Origin: Clostridia bacterium
GTDB lineage: Bacteria > Bacillota > Clostridia > Oscillospirales > CAG-272
DNA: 46,195 bases
Assembly (NCBI GenBank): GCA_017621695.1
Contig: JAGASP010000034.1
Coordinates: 1 to 46,195, forward strand
Direction: 5' to 3'
Below, piece by piece: positions 1-10,700 of this stretch. The notes beneath the pieces are model-generated. The model was not told the origin of the DNA. It saw nothing but the letters and a program-made list of their open reading frames with translations, and made no database searches. Within the stretch, counting starts at the first letter, position 1, and the number at the start of each line of letters is the position of its first letter. Made by a program: the position numbers and the translations under genes.

Positions 1-141
1 CTCAGAAAGCTGGAGTCACAGAATCCCGTGTACGTTCGCAGTGCCGCCGACGGCCTGTGCACCTACCTTGAGGAGCTCTTCGGCAGCGATCATATGACCT
101 TGTGCAAGGATTATCTCCGCAGACTGGAGAGGAGCGCGTAA
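1..141 (+). CDS. C-terminal fragment of an unidentified protein
   Basis: An open frame enters from the left edge and ends at TAA 139-141, giving 46 residues with no internal stop. It is rich in Leu, Glu and Arg and ends in LRRLERSA, which looks like a soluble helical C-terminus. The ribosome binding site of the next gene (GGAGAGGAG) lies inside its last codons and only 3 nt separate its stop from the next ATG, so the two genes are almost certainly co-transcribed and translationally coupled. Transglutaminase-fold membrane proteins often follow MoxR ATPase and DUF58 genes, but this fragment is too short to say it is either. Function unknown. Confidence 0.6.
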   Translation, partial: LRKLESQNPVYVRSAADGLCTYLEELFGSDHMTLCKDYLRRLERSA

Positions 142-144
142 TAT

Positions 145-3100
145 ATGAAAATCAGTAAAAACAGAAAAGCGTTATACGTCACCGGATGTGCAATTTTGGC
201 GGTGGCTATGTTGCTTGCCGTGTATTTTGTGCTGCTTGGCACAGGTGTGATTCACGGCCGCGAGCAAATCATTGTCATCAAAGCCAATTCCGCCGAAAAA
301 ATATATGACGGCGAGCCATTGACTTGTTCGGAATGGGAGATTCTTAAAGGAGAAGTGCGTCCCGGACATACTATGCATATCTATCCTGTCGGTGAACAGA
401 CCGAACCCGGAAAAAGTGAGAACCAGCTTCGTGTCACCATCGAAGACTCTCTTGGTGCTGATGTCAGCGACGATTATCACATCGAATATGTTCCCGGAAC
501 GTTGACCGTCTATGCACAGGAATTGAAGCTCAAATCCATCAACCAATCCCAGGTATATAACGGTCAACCGCTCAAAGCCAATCCCGACGGTTGGGAAATC
601 CTGTCGGGCGGTGTTTTAGACGATCATACGCTCAGCGTGACCATGAATGCATCTATATCCGAAATCGGAAGCTGCGAGAATTTGATGGAGGTTCTCATTA
701 CAGACAAAAAAGGAACGGACGTAACCTCCCTGTATAAAATTTCTCTGATCACAGGCTCGCTGACGATTTATCCGTATACCTTAAAGCTGCAATCCGGCAG
801 TGAAACAAAATACTATGACGGTGAGCCTTTGACCAATCATACCTATCAGATCCTGGGCGGTGAATTGCAAAACGGACACCGTCTGGAGATCGACTACAGT
901 GGCGAGATCACCGAGGTAGGATATATTGACAACGCGTACACCGTCAGAATTTACGACGAGCAGAACAATGATGTCACCAACCAATATTATCTGGACTGCA
1001 TGACAGGAACCTTGGTGATTTTACCTGCGCGCTTCTGGGTCGAGAGCGGAAGTGCCTGGAAGGTTTATGACGGTTTGCCTCTGATCTACAACAAATATCA
1101 GATCATATCAGGCGGTCCCGTCAACGGTGATACCTACGAGGTTATCGTGACAGGCTCCCAGACAGAAATCGGATCCAGTAATAACACGACCGAATTGCAT
1201 ATATATGACAAGGACGGAAATGATGTCAGTGCCAACTACAGCATTGAAATTTTTGAAGGCACTTTGGTCGTATACGAAGTGATCCCCGATCCTGATGACG
1301 TTCCCGATAATATGGAGCACGTCAAGCCCGAAATATCGGATGATCCCGATGCGCCTGACGTTCCCATCAATCCGGATGATCCCGATCCCGATAACCCGGA
1401 TGTTCCCGACGTTCCCGTGAACCCGAATCCGGATGATCCGAATCCCGACAATCCCGACGTTCCCGTGAATCCGAATCCGGATGATCCCGATAATCCTGAT
1501 GTTCCCGTGAACCCGAATCCGGATGATCCGAATCCCGACAATCCCGACGTTCCCGTGAACCCGAATCCGGATGATCCGAATCCCGATAATCCTGATGTTC
1601 CCGTGAATCCGAATCCGGATGATCCCGATAATCCTGACAACCCTGACAACCCCGATCAGGGTGGAAATGATTCCGGTTCAAGCTCCGGCGGCTCCGGAGG
1701 TGGTGGAGGCGGCGGAGGCGGTGAAGGAGATGGAACAGGTGGTTCCGGCTCCGGCTCCGGCGGCGAAGGTGAAGGAGAAGGTGGTTCCGGCTCCGGCTCC
1801 GGCGGCGAAGGTGAAGGTGAAGGAGGAAGCGGCTCCGGTGGCGGAGGCGGAGGTGGCGGAGGTGGAGAACCTCAAGAGCCTGAAGAAAAGAAGATCCTCT
1901 GGGTGAAATCCGAAAAAAGCGGAAAGTTTTACCTCAGCGCACAGATGTTTGGTGATTACGTAGATGGTATGTTGAATGATGCGCCTGTCTACACCAACAG
2001 CGCCATGACCATCAATCCGTTGTCTTTTGCTGCCATCGCTGCACAACAGGTCAACCCGGATGTGTTTGTGGTGGATATCGCTTGCAACTTCCCGTCGCAG
2101 GTGCTTGCTTATTATGCCCTGAACGGTTATATGCACGCCTCTAAAGATGCGAACATCAAGTCCACCGACGTAGCCTTTGATATGGATTGTCTCACCTACA
2201 GCTTTGAAGAGTTGGGGACGATTCTTTTGCCTGAAGAATATGCAGCTTTGGAAGAACAGTATCGCGCGCATACCCATACCAATTACATTGCCGTTCCCGA
2301 TGAAATAAACGACTTGTTCTCGGTATTGATGGCCGATATTGGCATCATGGGTGAACTCACAGACGCTGATATCATCCGCATCGCGGAATTTGTTCGCTCC
2401 TATGAAGGATATCGCTATGCCGATCAGATGGGTAGTGAGCATGAAGATCCGATGGCAAAGTTTATCGCAGGACAAAGACTCGGTTTTGCAAGCGACTATG
2501 CATTGCTGGCTACAATGCTGTACCGTTATTACGGCATCCCCGCAAGAACCGTTATGGGCTATGCAATTGATATCACGGAAGCGGATGTATGGTATGATGA
2601 TATCGACGCAACCGACGTATATTATTGGGTCGAAATCTATATCGACGGCATGGGCTGGGTGATGATGGACGTATCAGGTGATATCCCTCCGCAACATCAA
2701 ACACCGGGTCCTGAAACAGATTTGGACAGCGAAGGCTCACCCGAGCAAAATCAGAACCGATTGTTTTTTCGTGTGAAAACCGATATTGCCGAATATCTGT
2801 ATTTCCGCGGTCAATCCTACGGTGACTATACAGGTATCGGTTGGACGCCCGCGCCGACAAGTGTCAACGGCTTCAACTCTACCAATCCGCTGTATCTTGC
2901 AGGCCATATCCTGCAAGCCAATGGACTCTCTCCCCACGAAGTAGAAGTAGAATGGGTCTTGCCCTCCATGGGTATTTTCTCGCCTTACTATACGGTTGAC
3001 GGCCTGCAGGATTGTATTTTGGATACGCATATTGATATTTTCGATCAAGCTTATACCTTGCAGTACATTCCGTATAACATTTACGGCGCTATTGACGGCC

Positions 3101-4695
3101 AGGAATCTCTCGTTCATCTTGAGGGTGTATTGGCTTTGAGAGAAGAAGCTCTCAGAAATCATGCATATCAAAATTATCTCGCCGTTCCGGATAACGTTCG
3201 TGAGGTTTTGCAAAGACTTGCCGACGAAAACGGTCTTAATGTCAATGACCGACGTTTTGTGCAAAACGTGGCCGCTTATATCCAGAATGCCGCGAAATAT
3301 AATTTGGAGTTTGCTCCTTTTCCTGAAGGTGAGGATATGGTTATTTATTTCCTTACCGAAGGTAAGGAGGGTATTTGTCAGCACTATGCTTCGGCAGCGA
3401 CGCTGATGTTCCGTACCTTGGGCGTGCCTGCACGTTACGTCACAGGCTTTACCTGTGAAACCATCCCCGGCGAATGGACGGATGTCAAAGAACCCGGACA
3501 CGCTTGGGTAGAGGTCTATATCAATGGACTGGGATGGATTCCCGTGGAAGTTACCGGCAGTGCTGAAAACGATCCCGATGCAATTACGGAAATTACCGTT
3601 TATCCTCCTTTGGATGATATGAAGCTCTTTGACGGCACGCCACTTACACCTTCAGATGTTCTTTATACAGGAAAACTGAAGCCCGGGCACAGTATCGACA
3701 AAGAGAGTGCTACCTTTATTGGTTCGATCACCTATCCCGGTACTTGCGTCAGCAGTATTGATCAGATCAGAATTGTGGATGAAGCGGGAAATGATGTTTC
3801 GGATCAGTATAAAATCAACCGTAAGGACGGAAAACTGGAAGTCTTCTACCGCACGGTTCGAGTGATCACGGATAGTGCATGGAAGAAGTATGACGGAACT
3901 CCCCTGATTGCACATGGCTATACCTACAACAACTATGCTTCAACGTCTACTCCGACCGAATATGTCATAGCAGAAGGACATCGTTTGGATTTCCAATTCA
4001 ATGCTTCCATTACCAATTACGGTATAGTTGACAATACGATCGAAGGCGGTGTGGACGGTATCAAGGTCTACGATGCCGAAGGAAATGATGTAACCGCAGG
4101 TTATAGCTTCAAAATCACCAACGGTAAACTCCAGATTTATTACGATAAACTTGTCTACAAAACTCCCAGCGCCACCAAAGAGTACGACGGTCTGCCGCTG
4201 TCGAGCGAAGGCGTTCAGCTGATGCAGGGTCAATTGATGCCGGGGCATAGAATTGAGGTATTCAATTTTGCTTCTCTGACGAATGTCGGTAAGGTTTCCA
4301 ATACGTTTGAGTATCGCATCTATGATGAAAACGGGCAGGATATCACGGCGCATTATAAAGTAGAAGTGGATTCCTCCAGCCAATTGGAAGTCACGCCTCG
4401 ACTGCTTTACGTTGAATCGAAATCCGCCGAAAAAGTGCGCGACGGTTTGCCTCTTATTTGCCACGAATTCATTCTGTGGGATTCCAATAAGAATGAGTAT
4501 GAGCTTCCCGACACGCTGGAGATTAAAGTAACATTCAATGAAAAATCTACATTGACCAATGTAGGTCAGGCAGTCAACGCTATCGAATCCGTTCAGATTT
4601 ACCGGATCGACAGTCAAACAAACCAAAAAATTGATGTGACCTCGAACTTTACCATTGAGTACATCGAAGGTCTGCTTCAGGTCAAGAGTGCCTGA
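145..4695 (+). CDS. Membrane-anchored YDG-repeat surface protein with two transglutaminase-like domains
   Basis: 1516 residues. A basic N-terminus is followed by one hydrophobic segment (about residues 9-34), read as a signal anchor. Four YDG/MBG-like repeats follow (about 45-378), each of about 84 residues and marked by K-x-YDG-x-PLT and a closing NDVTxxYxI...GTLxV. Then come an Asp/Asn/Pro-rich linker (about 381-506), a Gly/Ser/Glu-rich linker (about 506-577), two transglutaminase-like modules and four more repeats. The second module keeps Cys1078 (EGICQHYAS) and His1119 (GHAWVEV), with Glu1135 in the usual Asp position. The first module has Ala782 where Cys is expected and Tyr826 where His is expected, so it should be inactive. 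No LPXTG motif or C-terminal membrane segment is seen. Inference: an extracellular repeat protein held by its N-terminus, with one active domain for cross-linking or proteolysis. Substrate unknown. Confidence 0.8.
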   Translation: MKISKNRKALYVTGCAILAVAMLLAVYFVLLGTGVIHGREQIIVIKANSAEKIYDGEPLTCSEWEILKGEVRPGHTMHIYPVGEQTEPGKSENQLRVTIEDSLGADVSDDYHIEYVPGTLTVYAQELKLKSINQSQVYNGQPLKANPDGWEILSGGVLDDHTLSVTMNASISEIGSCENLMEVLITDKKGTDVTSLYKISLITGSLTIYPYTLKLQSGSETKYYDGEPLTNHTYQILGGELQNGHRLEIDYSGEITEVGYIDNAYTVRIYDEQNNDVTNQYYLDCMTGTLVILPARFWVESGSAWKVYDGLPLIYNKYQIISGGPVNGDTYEVIVTGSQTEIGSSNNTTELHIYDKDGNDVSANYSIEIFEGTLVVYEVIPDPDDVPDNMEHVKPEISDDPDAPDVPINPDDPDPDNPDVPDVPVNPNPDDPNPDNPDVPVNPNPDDPDNPDVPVNPNPDDPNPDNPDVPVNPNPDDPNPDNPDVPVNPNPDDPDNPDNPDNPDQGGNDSGSSSGGSGGGGGGGGGEGDGTGGSGSGSGGEGEGEGGSGSGSGGEGEGEGGSGSGGGGGGGGGGEPQEPEEKKILWVKSEKSGKFYLSAQMFGDYVDGMLNDAPVYTNSAMTINPLSFAAIAAQQVNPDVFVVDIACNFPSQVLAYYALNGYMHASKDANIKSTDVAFDMDCLTYSFEELGTILLPEEYAALEEQYRAHTHTNYIAVPDEINDLFSVLMADIGIMGELTDADIIRIAEFVRSYEGYRYADQMGSEHEDPMAKFIAGQRLGFASDYALLATMLYRYYGIPARTVMGYAIDITEADVWYDDIDATDVYYWVEIYIDGMGWVMMDVSGDIPPQHQTPGPETDLDSEGSPEQNQNRLFFRVKTDIAEYLYFRGQSYGDYTGIGWTPAPTSVNGFNSTNPLYLAGHILQANGLSPHEVEVEWVLPSMGIFSPYYTVDGLQDCILDTHIDIFDQAYTLQYIPYNIYGAIDGQESLVHLEGVLALREEALRNHAYQNYLAVPDNVREVLQRLADENGLNVNDRRFVQNVAAYIQNAAKYNLEFAPFPEGEDMVIYFLTEGKEGICQHYASAATLMFRTLGVPARYVTGFTCETIPGEWTDVKEPGHAWVEVYINGLGWIPVEVTGSAENDPDAITEITVYPPLDDMKLFDGTPLTPSDVLYTGKLKPGHSIDKESATFIGSITYPGTCVSSIDQIRIVDEAGNDVSDQYKINRKDGKLEVFYRTVRVITDSAWKKYDGTPLIAHGYTYNNYASTSTPTEYVIAEGHRLDFQFNASITNYGIVDNTIEGGVDGIKVYDAEGNDVTAGYSFKITNGKLQIYYDKLVYKTPSATKEYDGLPLSSEGVQLMQGQLMPGHRIEVFNFASLTNVGKVSNTFEYRIYDENGQDITAHYKVEVDSSSQLEVTPRLLYVESKSAEKVRDGLPLICHEFILWDSNKNEYELPDTLEIKVTFNEKSTLTNVGQAVNAIESVQIYRIDSQTNQKIDVTSNFTIEYIEGLLQVKSA
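1285..1875 (+). repeat. Tandem low-complexity linker coding repeats (Pro/Asp/Asn then Gly/Ser/Glu)
   Basis: Inside the first surface-protein gene, 1285-1660 is an imperfect tandem repeat of codons for NPDDP, NPDNP and DVPVNPN. It is followed at 1661-1875 by tandem codons for Gly, Ser and Glu. The units are near-identical at DNA level, so the tract can expand or contract by slippage in multiples of three. It separates the N-terminal repeat stalk from the enzymatic modules and probably forms an extended wall-spanning linker. Confidence 0.85.
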
Positions 4696-4714
4696 AACAA
4701 GAACATTTATTTCC

Positions 4715-4767
4715 GAGAGGAGACTTCGGCGCTTTGATTTCAAAGCGCCGAAGTGAAAGAAAACATG
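4715..4767 (+). promoter_or_regulatory. Hairpin between the Shine-Dalgarno and start codon of the second surface protein
   Basis: A purine-rich ribosome binding site (GAGAGGAGA, 4715-4723) is followed at once by a perfect inverted repeat: ACTTCGGCGCTTTG (4723-4736), loop ATTT, CAAAGCGCCGAAGT (4741-4754). ATG 4765 comes 10 nt after the stem. Unfolded, the site is about 40 nt from the ATG and cannot serve it; folded, it sits at a normal distance. No T tract follows the stem, so it is a poor intrinsic terminator. A GTG at 4753 is in frame but buried in the stem. Structure-assisted initiation is inferred. Confidence 0.6.
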
Positions 4768-7700
4768 ACTTATCAAGCATATGTACATAAAATCAAGCGA
4801 ATTGCAGTCGTCTTTGATGCTATCAGAAAACGCAAGGTACCGATTCTGGCCTTTATTGCTTTTCTGATCCTTTTGACGAGCGCATTTTTGTTCGTAAACG
4901 GAATGCTCATTGGAGACCCCTCCTGTGAAGAAAGCATCGTATACGGTCAATCTCTCTCCTGCGATTCGTTTGTTTTATTTGGAGATGCAACGTATGAATA
5001 TACGTCTGCTGAAAACGAAAGCTGGACAGATGAAATGCCCCGTATGCCGGGTGAGTATCTCATGAGAGCTGTTACGGTGCGCTCCTTTGGCATTACATCG
5101 TACAGCGATCCCATTCCGTTTACCATTGAAGCATATGCTACGGAAATATCCGCGGCAGGTGACCGTTTACCGTACGGCCAAAAGCCTGAAGCGGACATCA
5201 AGCTGATCAACGGTGACAAGCTTCAAACGGTCGAATTTACATATGATAATTATGACTTGAATCCCACAAACGTGATTCCCGTGGCAGGCTCGGTTCGGAT
5301 CATTGACAAAAACGGTGAAGACGTTACCTCTGCGTATGCCTTGGAATTTGTTCCCAAAACTTTGGAGATCATTCCGAGACCATTGCGCGTGCATATAAGC
5401 GGTGCTGAAAAAATCTATGATGGCACGCCGTTGACACATACGGATTGGGAAATTGTTGCAGGCTCTCTTTTGGAAGGAGACGAAGCGATTCTTGATTTTA
5501 TATCGGCGCAGACCCAAGTCGGCCTCTGTGAAAATCAGGCGAATGTTACGGTCATCAATCATGAATTGGGCGAAAATGTCAGCGCTTATTATGACATCAG
5601 TTTGGATGTTGGAAATCTTGTGGTGACCCCTCGTCCCATCACGTTGAAAACCCACAGCGGAATACACGTGTATGACGCAATCGTGTTCTCGCTGAATACC
5701 TACGATATTATTTCGGAATACGGACTTCCCGAGGGACACACCCTGCACGTCGATGCATCCACATCGCTTGTAGACGTTGCATCTGATATTCCCAATGCAT
5801 TTGATGCAGTAAGGATCACCCTTGCGGACGGTAGCGACGTTACGTCAAATTTCGATATCAGTTACGAATGCGGTACGCTGACCGTTACCAAGCGTCCGCT
5901 CCTCTTGCAAACCGAAAGCAAGGATAAGGTGTATGATGCAACCGCACTGTCCGCCCCCCATGCAACACCTGTCAACACGGGGGAGCTTTTGGCGGGGCAT
6001 ACCGTAGAGATCCTGCAAAGCGCAGTTGTCATCAACGCAGGTCTCTATGAAAACACGGTAGAGGAGATCAGAATTCTCAGCGGCAGCGGAGATGCCTCCA
6101 AGGATGTCACCCACAACTACGAAGTTTCTTATCAATACGGATCTTTGGAAATTCATAAGCGTCCCGTAACCTTGAAGGGTGCGGGCGGTGAATGGATGTA
6201 CGACGGACTGGATCATGCTACAACCGAAAGCGGAACGGTTGTTTCGGGAAGTCTTGTGGAGGGTCAGACTGCCAAGTATACCTATACGAACAGCATCCGC
6301 TACGTGAGCGCCTCTCCGACGGATAACGTCTTTACAGCGTTGATTCTGAATGGGGAAGAGGACGTTACCGCAAACTATGAGATCTCTTATGAATACGATA
6401 CCCTGCGGATCACGCCTCGCCCCATTACCGTGCAGAGTGACGGCCGCAAGGTATACGATGCGACACCTCTGACCTCTCAGCTTCCCACGGTTATCTCTGA
6501 ACTTGGTCTTGTGGATGGAGATATCCTCGCGATTACGACCGAGGGCTCTATTACCAATGCAGGATCCTGTGAGAACCGTATCTTGACGGCGACTGTGACA
6601 AATGAGGACGGAGATATCACCGATTCTTATGAGATCACATACGCCGTTGGTACGCTCACTGTCGACAAGAGGGAAGTATCTCTCCGAAGCGACGGAGAAA
6701 AGATGTACGACGGCACTCCCTTGACAAGCACGGCATACACCGATCTTGAAAGTGTGTATCCGTTGGTGGAAGGTCACTACGCCGTACTGACGACCGATGG
6801 CAGTATCATCAACGTTGGTACAGCAACCAATCGCATCACGGGCTATCATATCTATGATGCAAGTGAAAATGACGTGATCGACAATTATGCTGTGAATACG
6901 GTAGAGGGTACTTTGACGGTGACGCCTCGTCCCATCACGGTTCAAATGGTTAGCGATCAAAAAATCTACGATGCTACCGAGCTGATTTGCAGAGACGTCA
7001 GCGTTGTGTCTGATCTGAAGCTTGTGGGAGATCATGTCCTTTACGTTACTTCCTCTTCTTCGATCACAAACGTCGGCAAAATTGACAATGAATGCTATGA
7101 CTTTGTGATCCGCAGTGCCGATCATCAAGATCAGACCGGCAATTATACAGTTACCTTCATCGCAGGCACTTTGGAAATTACGCCCAGACACGTGCATATC
7201 ATAACACACAGCGCCAATAAGATGTATGACGGTACTGCACTGGTCGAACAAGGCTTTGATTACCTTGAAAATCCTGCTGCGGATATATATCTTCCTGTGA
7301 ACGGCCATACCTTGCTGGTTCTGTCCTCTGCGCAGGTAACGACAGTTACGGAGGGTGTGATTCAAAACGTATTCCACACGGTGGATATTCGTGATGATTA
7401 CGGCACATCTTACCTTTCTAACTATATCGTAACTATGGATGAGGGTCAACTGCATATTACCCCCCGTCCCATCGTGGTTGAATCCATGGGTGCTCAAAAG
7501 GTATACGATGATACCCCCTTGACCACAACAGAGTATAGAATCGGCGGAGAAGGCCTGGTATTGGATCATATCCTTACCATTCCCGAAGGAGGCTCTGCGT
7601 CCATTCGCTACGTCAGCGAAAGCGGCACACCCAATATTTTCTATTCGTTTGACATTGTGGACGGTCACGGAAAATCCATGATGGATAACTATACCGTTAC

Positions 7701-10700
7701 AGACAAAATCTGGGGGACCCTGACCATTCTGAAACGTACCGTGGTCATGCAGATCACGGATTCTCGCCCTGTTTACAACGGTGAATGGCAGTCCTCTAAA
7801 ACATGGGAATTGGATCTTGCATCTCCCTATGATCTGGTAGAAGGGCATATCATCAACGTTCTCTCCGCCACCGAAAAGATCGATGCCGGCGAATATATAA
7901 ATCAGTTCGATCGATTTGAAATCATGGCATCCGACAGCAGAAACGTAACCGACAACTATGATCTGCAATGGCTGGAAGGAACGCTGACCATCCAAAAGAG
8001 AAAGGTTGCCATCATTCCTGACGGTGACTCCAAAATCTACGATGATGAATTCTTCTCGCATAAGAATTATCATGTTTTCCTGGACGGTGAAGAATATCCC
8101 TATGACTTTGTGCTGGACCACAGGCTGAAGGTATATACATCCCTTGAAATTCGTTACGTCAAGGATTCTGCGCCCAATGAATTCTATTCTTACGACGTGG
8201 TTTCCGACGGAAGCGGAGAAATTCTTTCCAGAAACTATGAAATTGTCATCTTGAAAGAACAAAGCGGCCTTTTGGAAATCAAACCCCGTCCGATCGTGAT
8301 CGATATTCAGGATGCAGAAAAGATGTATGACGGTACGCCGCTTTCCCAGCCTGAATATCTGATTCCCGAAAGAACAGGCTATTATTTGCTCGTCCCGAAG
8401 CATTATGTTGCTTCCTACGATTATCCTTCTTATACGAATGTGGGTGTCTACGTCAATACCTTCACGAATCTGATAATTATGACGCAGGATGATCGCGATG
8501 TTACGGAAAATTACGACATTCATATGGAAGACGGTCAGATCGTCATTACCAAGCGTCCCATTAAGATTACAACGGGATCCTCTGAAAAGTATTACGACGG
8601 AACATATCTGCAGGATCAATCCTTTGTAACCGACTGGAACGGCATGGGAGACGCCCAAATTCCGCTGGTTCTGGATCACGCTGTTCTCTTTGAAGATTCC
8701 GCTGCCATCAAGAATGTGGGCACGATTCCCAATGAATTTTACGGCGTATATATCTTCTCTCCTGCGACGGATGAAGATGTCACGGATAACTATGATCTTA
8801 CTTTTGTATGGGGAACTTTGACGGTTAAGAAACGTGAAATCACCGTCGTTACCCATGGAGCCGATCAGGTTTACGACGGAACGCCCCTGTCGAATCCGGA
8901 ATTCCACATTGAGGGTATGGGTCTTGCGCCCGGGGAATGTTTCGTTCCTACCGTTTCTACCGCTATCATCAACGCCAACGAGCTGGATGCAGCAGGAAAT
9001 CCCATTCCCGTGCCCAACGTCTTTGAAGAATATGAAATTCTTAACGGTAGTGAGCCTGTAGATCTCGAAAATTATGATATCAGCTTCGTATATGGGGATC
9101 TCGTGATTTATCGCCGACAGGTTACGATTGAAATCAGCGGACGAAAGTCCTATGATGGATTGCCGATGACTACAAGCGTATTGCAGGCCATTGATCTCGA
9201 AACTCCCTACAATATTCTTCCTGCGCATCATATCGTCTTTGCGATCAATGAAATGGCCGTGGAAGTCGGAACGTATGATGACGCGCTTTTGGAATATCTG
9301 CATATTCTCGACGAAAACGATCAGAATATGACATCGAACTATGATATTTCCGTACAAATGGACGTTGCCATTGAAAAAGCGGAGATAGAGATTACAAGTA
9401 GCGCCGAGAAAATGTATGACGGTACCCCTCTGACCTGCAATGAGCCGCAGTATAAGGGATTCTTACATGAAGAGCATGAAATTATCCTCGAAACCTACGG
9501 TAGCCAAACCGAAGTGGGCTCCTCCCCCAACAAGATCATTTCGGTGGTCATTCGCAATATCTTGACCGGTGATGATGTGACCCACAATTACAATATCATT
9601 AAGGTAGAGGGCACGTTGACCGTATTGGATTCCACCATATATATCACGTCGGGTTCGGATGAAAAAGAATACGACGGTACACCGCTTGTTAATCCGAGCT
9701 ATGAAGTTGAGGGCTCTGAGCTTCCCGAGGGCTATCGTCTGATCGTAACTGTAACCGGCTCCCAGACCGAGATCGGTGAATCTCCCAACTACTTTACCTA
9801 TCAGATCCTGGATGCCGACGGAAACGACGTAACCGATCGTATGTTCGTAGAAACAACGTTTGGTGTGTTGACGGTGAAAGAGCCGCAAGGAACAGATATT
9901 TCGGGCGGTGTCGCCACATTCATTATCACCATGTATTCACAGTTGGGCGGCAGCTATTATGTCAGAGACGCATTCTACGGCGATTATAACGGCAAGTCCT
10001 TTGATCCTGCACCCAGATATACCGGCGGCCTCGTCAATCCTATGATGCTGACAGGTTTGGCACTGCAGAACGAAGGCTTCTCGGGGCACATTGTCAAATT
10101 CAAAGGCGGACACTATATGGTGTACAATATTGTCAACGGTTTGGCAACCGACACCATGGCTCCCACAAATATTTCGGGTAATACGTATGCTTATGAAACC
10201 ATTCGCGGAAATGCGTTCCAAGGCATACTTCCCGATGATCTGGTGGAATTTGAAAGAGACTACCGCGCATTTGTTTACGACAATTATCTGCAAATTCCCG
10301 ACAATACAAAGGAAGTTCTGCTGAGTCTTGCGGCCGAAGCGGGTCTTGATCCCAACAGTCCCAACATTATCTCCGAAGTAACGGCGTACATTGCAAGCTC
10401 TGCCGAGTATAGCCTGGATTATGCAGGTTGGGATTATCGTGAAGATACCGTTGTGGAATTTTTGACAGAGGTCAAAAAGGGTGTATGCGTGCACTTTGCT
10501 TCCTCGGCCACGATGATGTTCCGTGCTCTCGGTATTCCCGCAAGATACGTCACAGGTGCTGTTCCCACGGCAGTTGCAGGAGAATGGGCAGACATTGAGG
10601 TCATCGGTCATGCGTGGACGGAGGTCTATATTGACGGATTGGGTTGGATCTATATTGACGCTACAGGTAGCGGAGATTCCGGCGAGTTGCCTGAAACAGA

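Noticed and set aside
5845-9357. Very long open frame (about 1170 codons) antisense to the giant surface protein
   Set aside because: It is the reverse of a repetitive, codon-biased coding region. It lacks a ribosome binding site and domain-like composition, while the plus-strand frame has clear repeats and an active-site triad.
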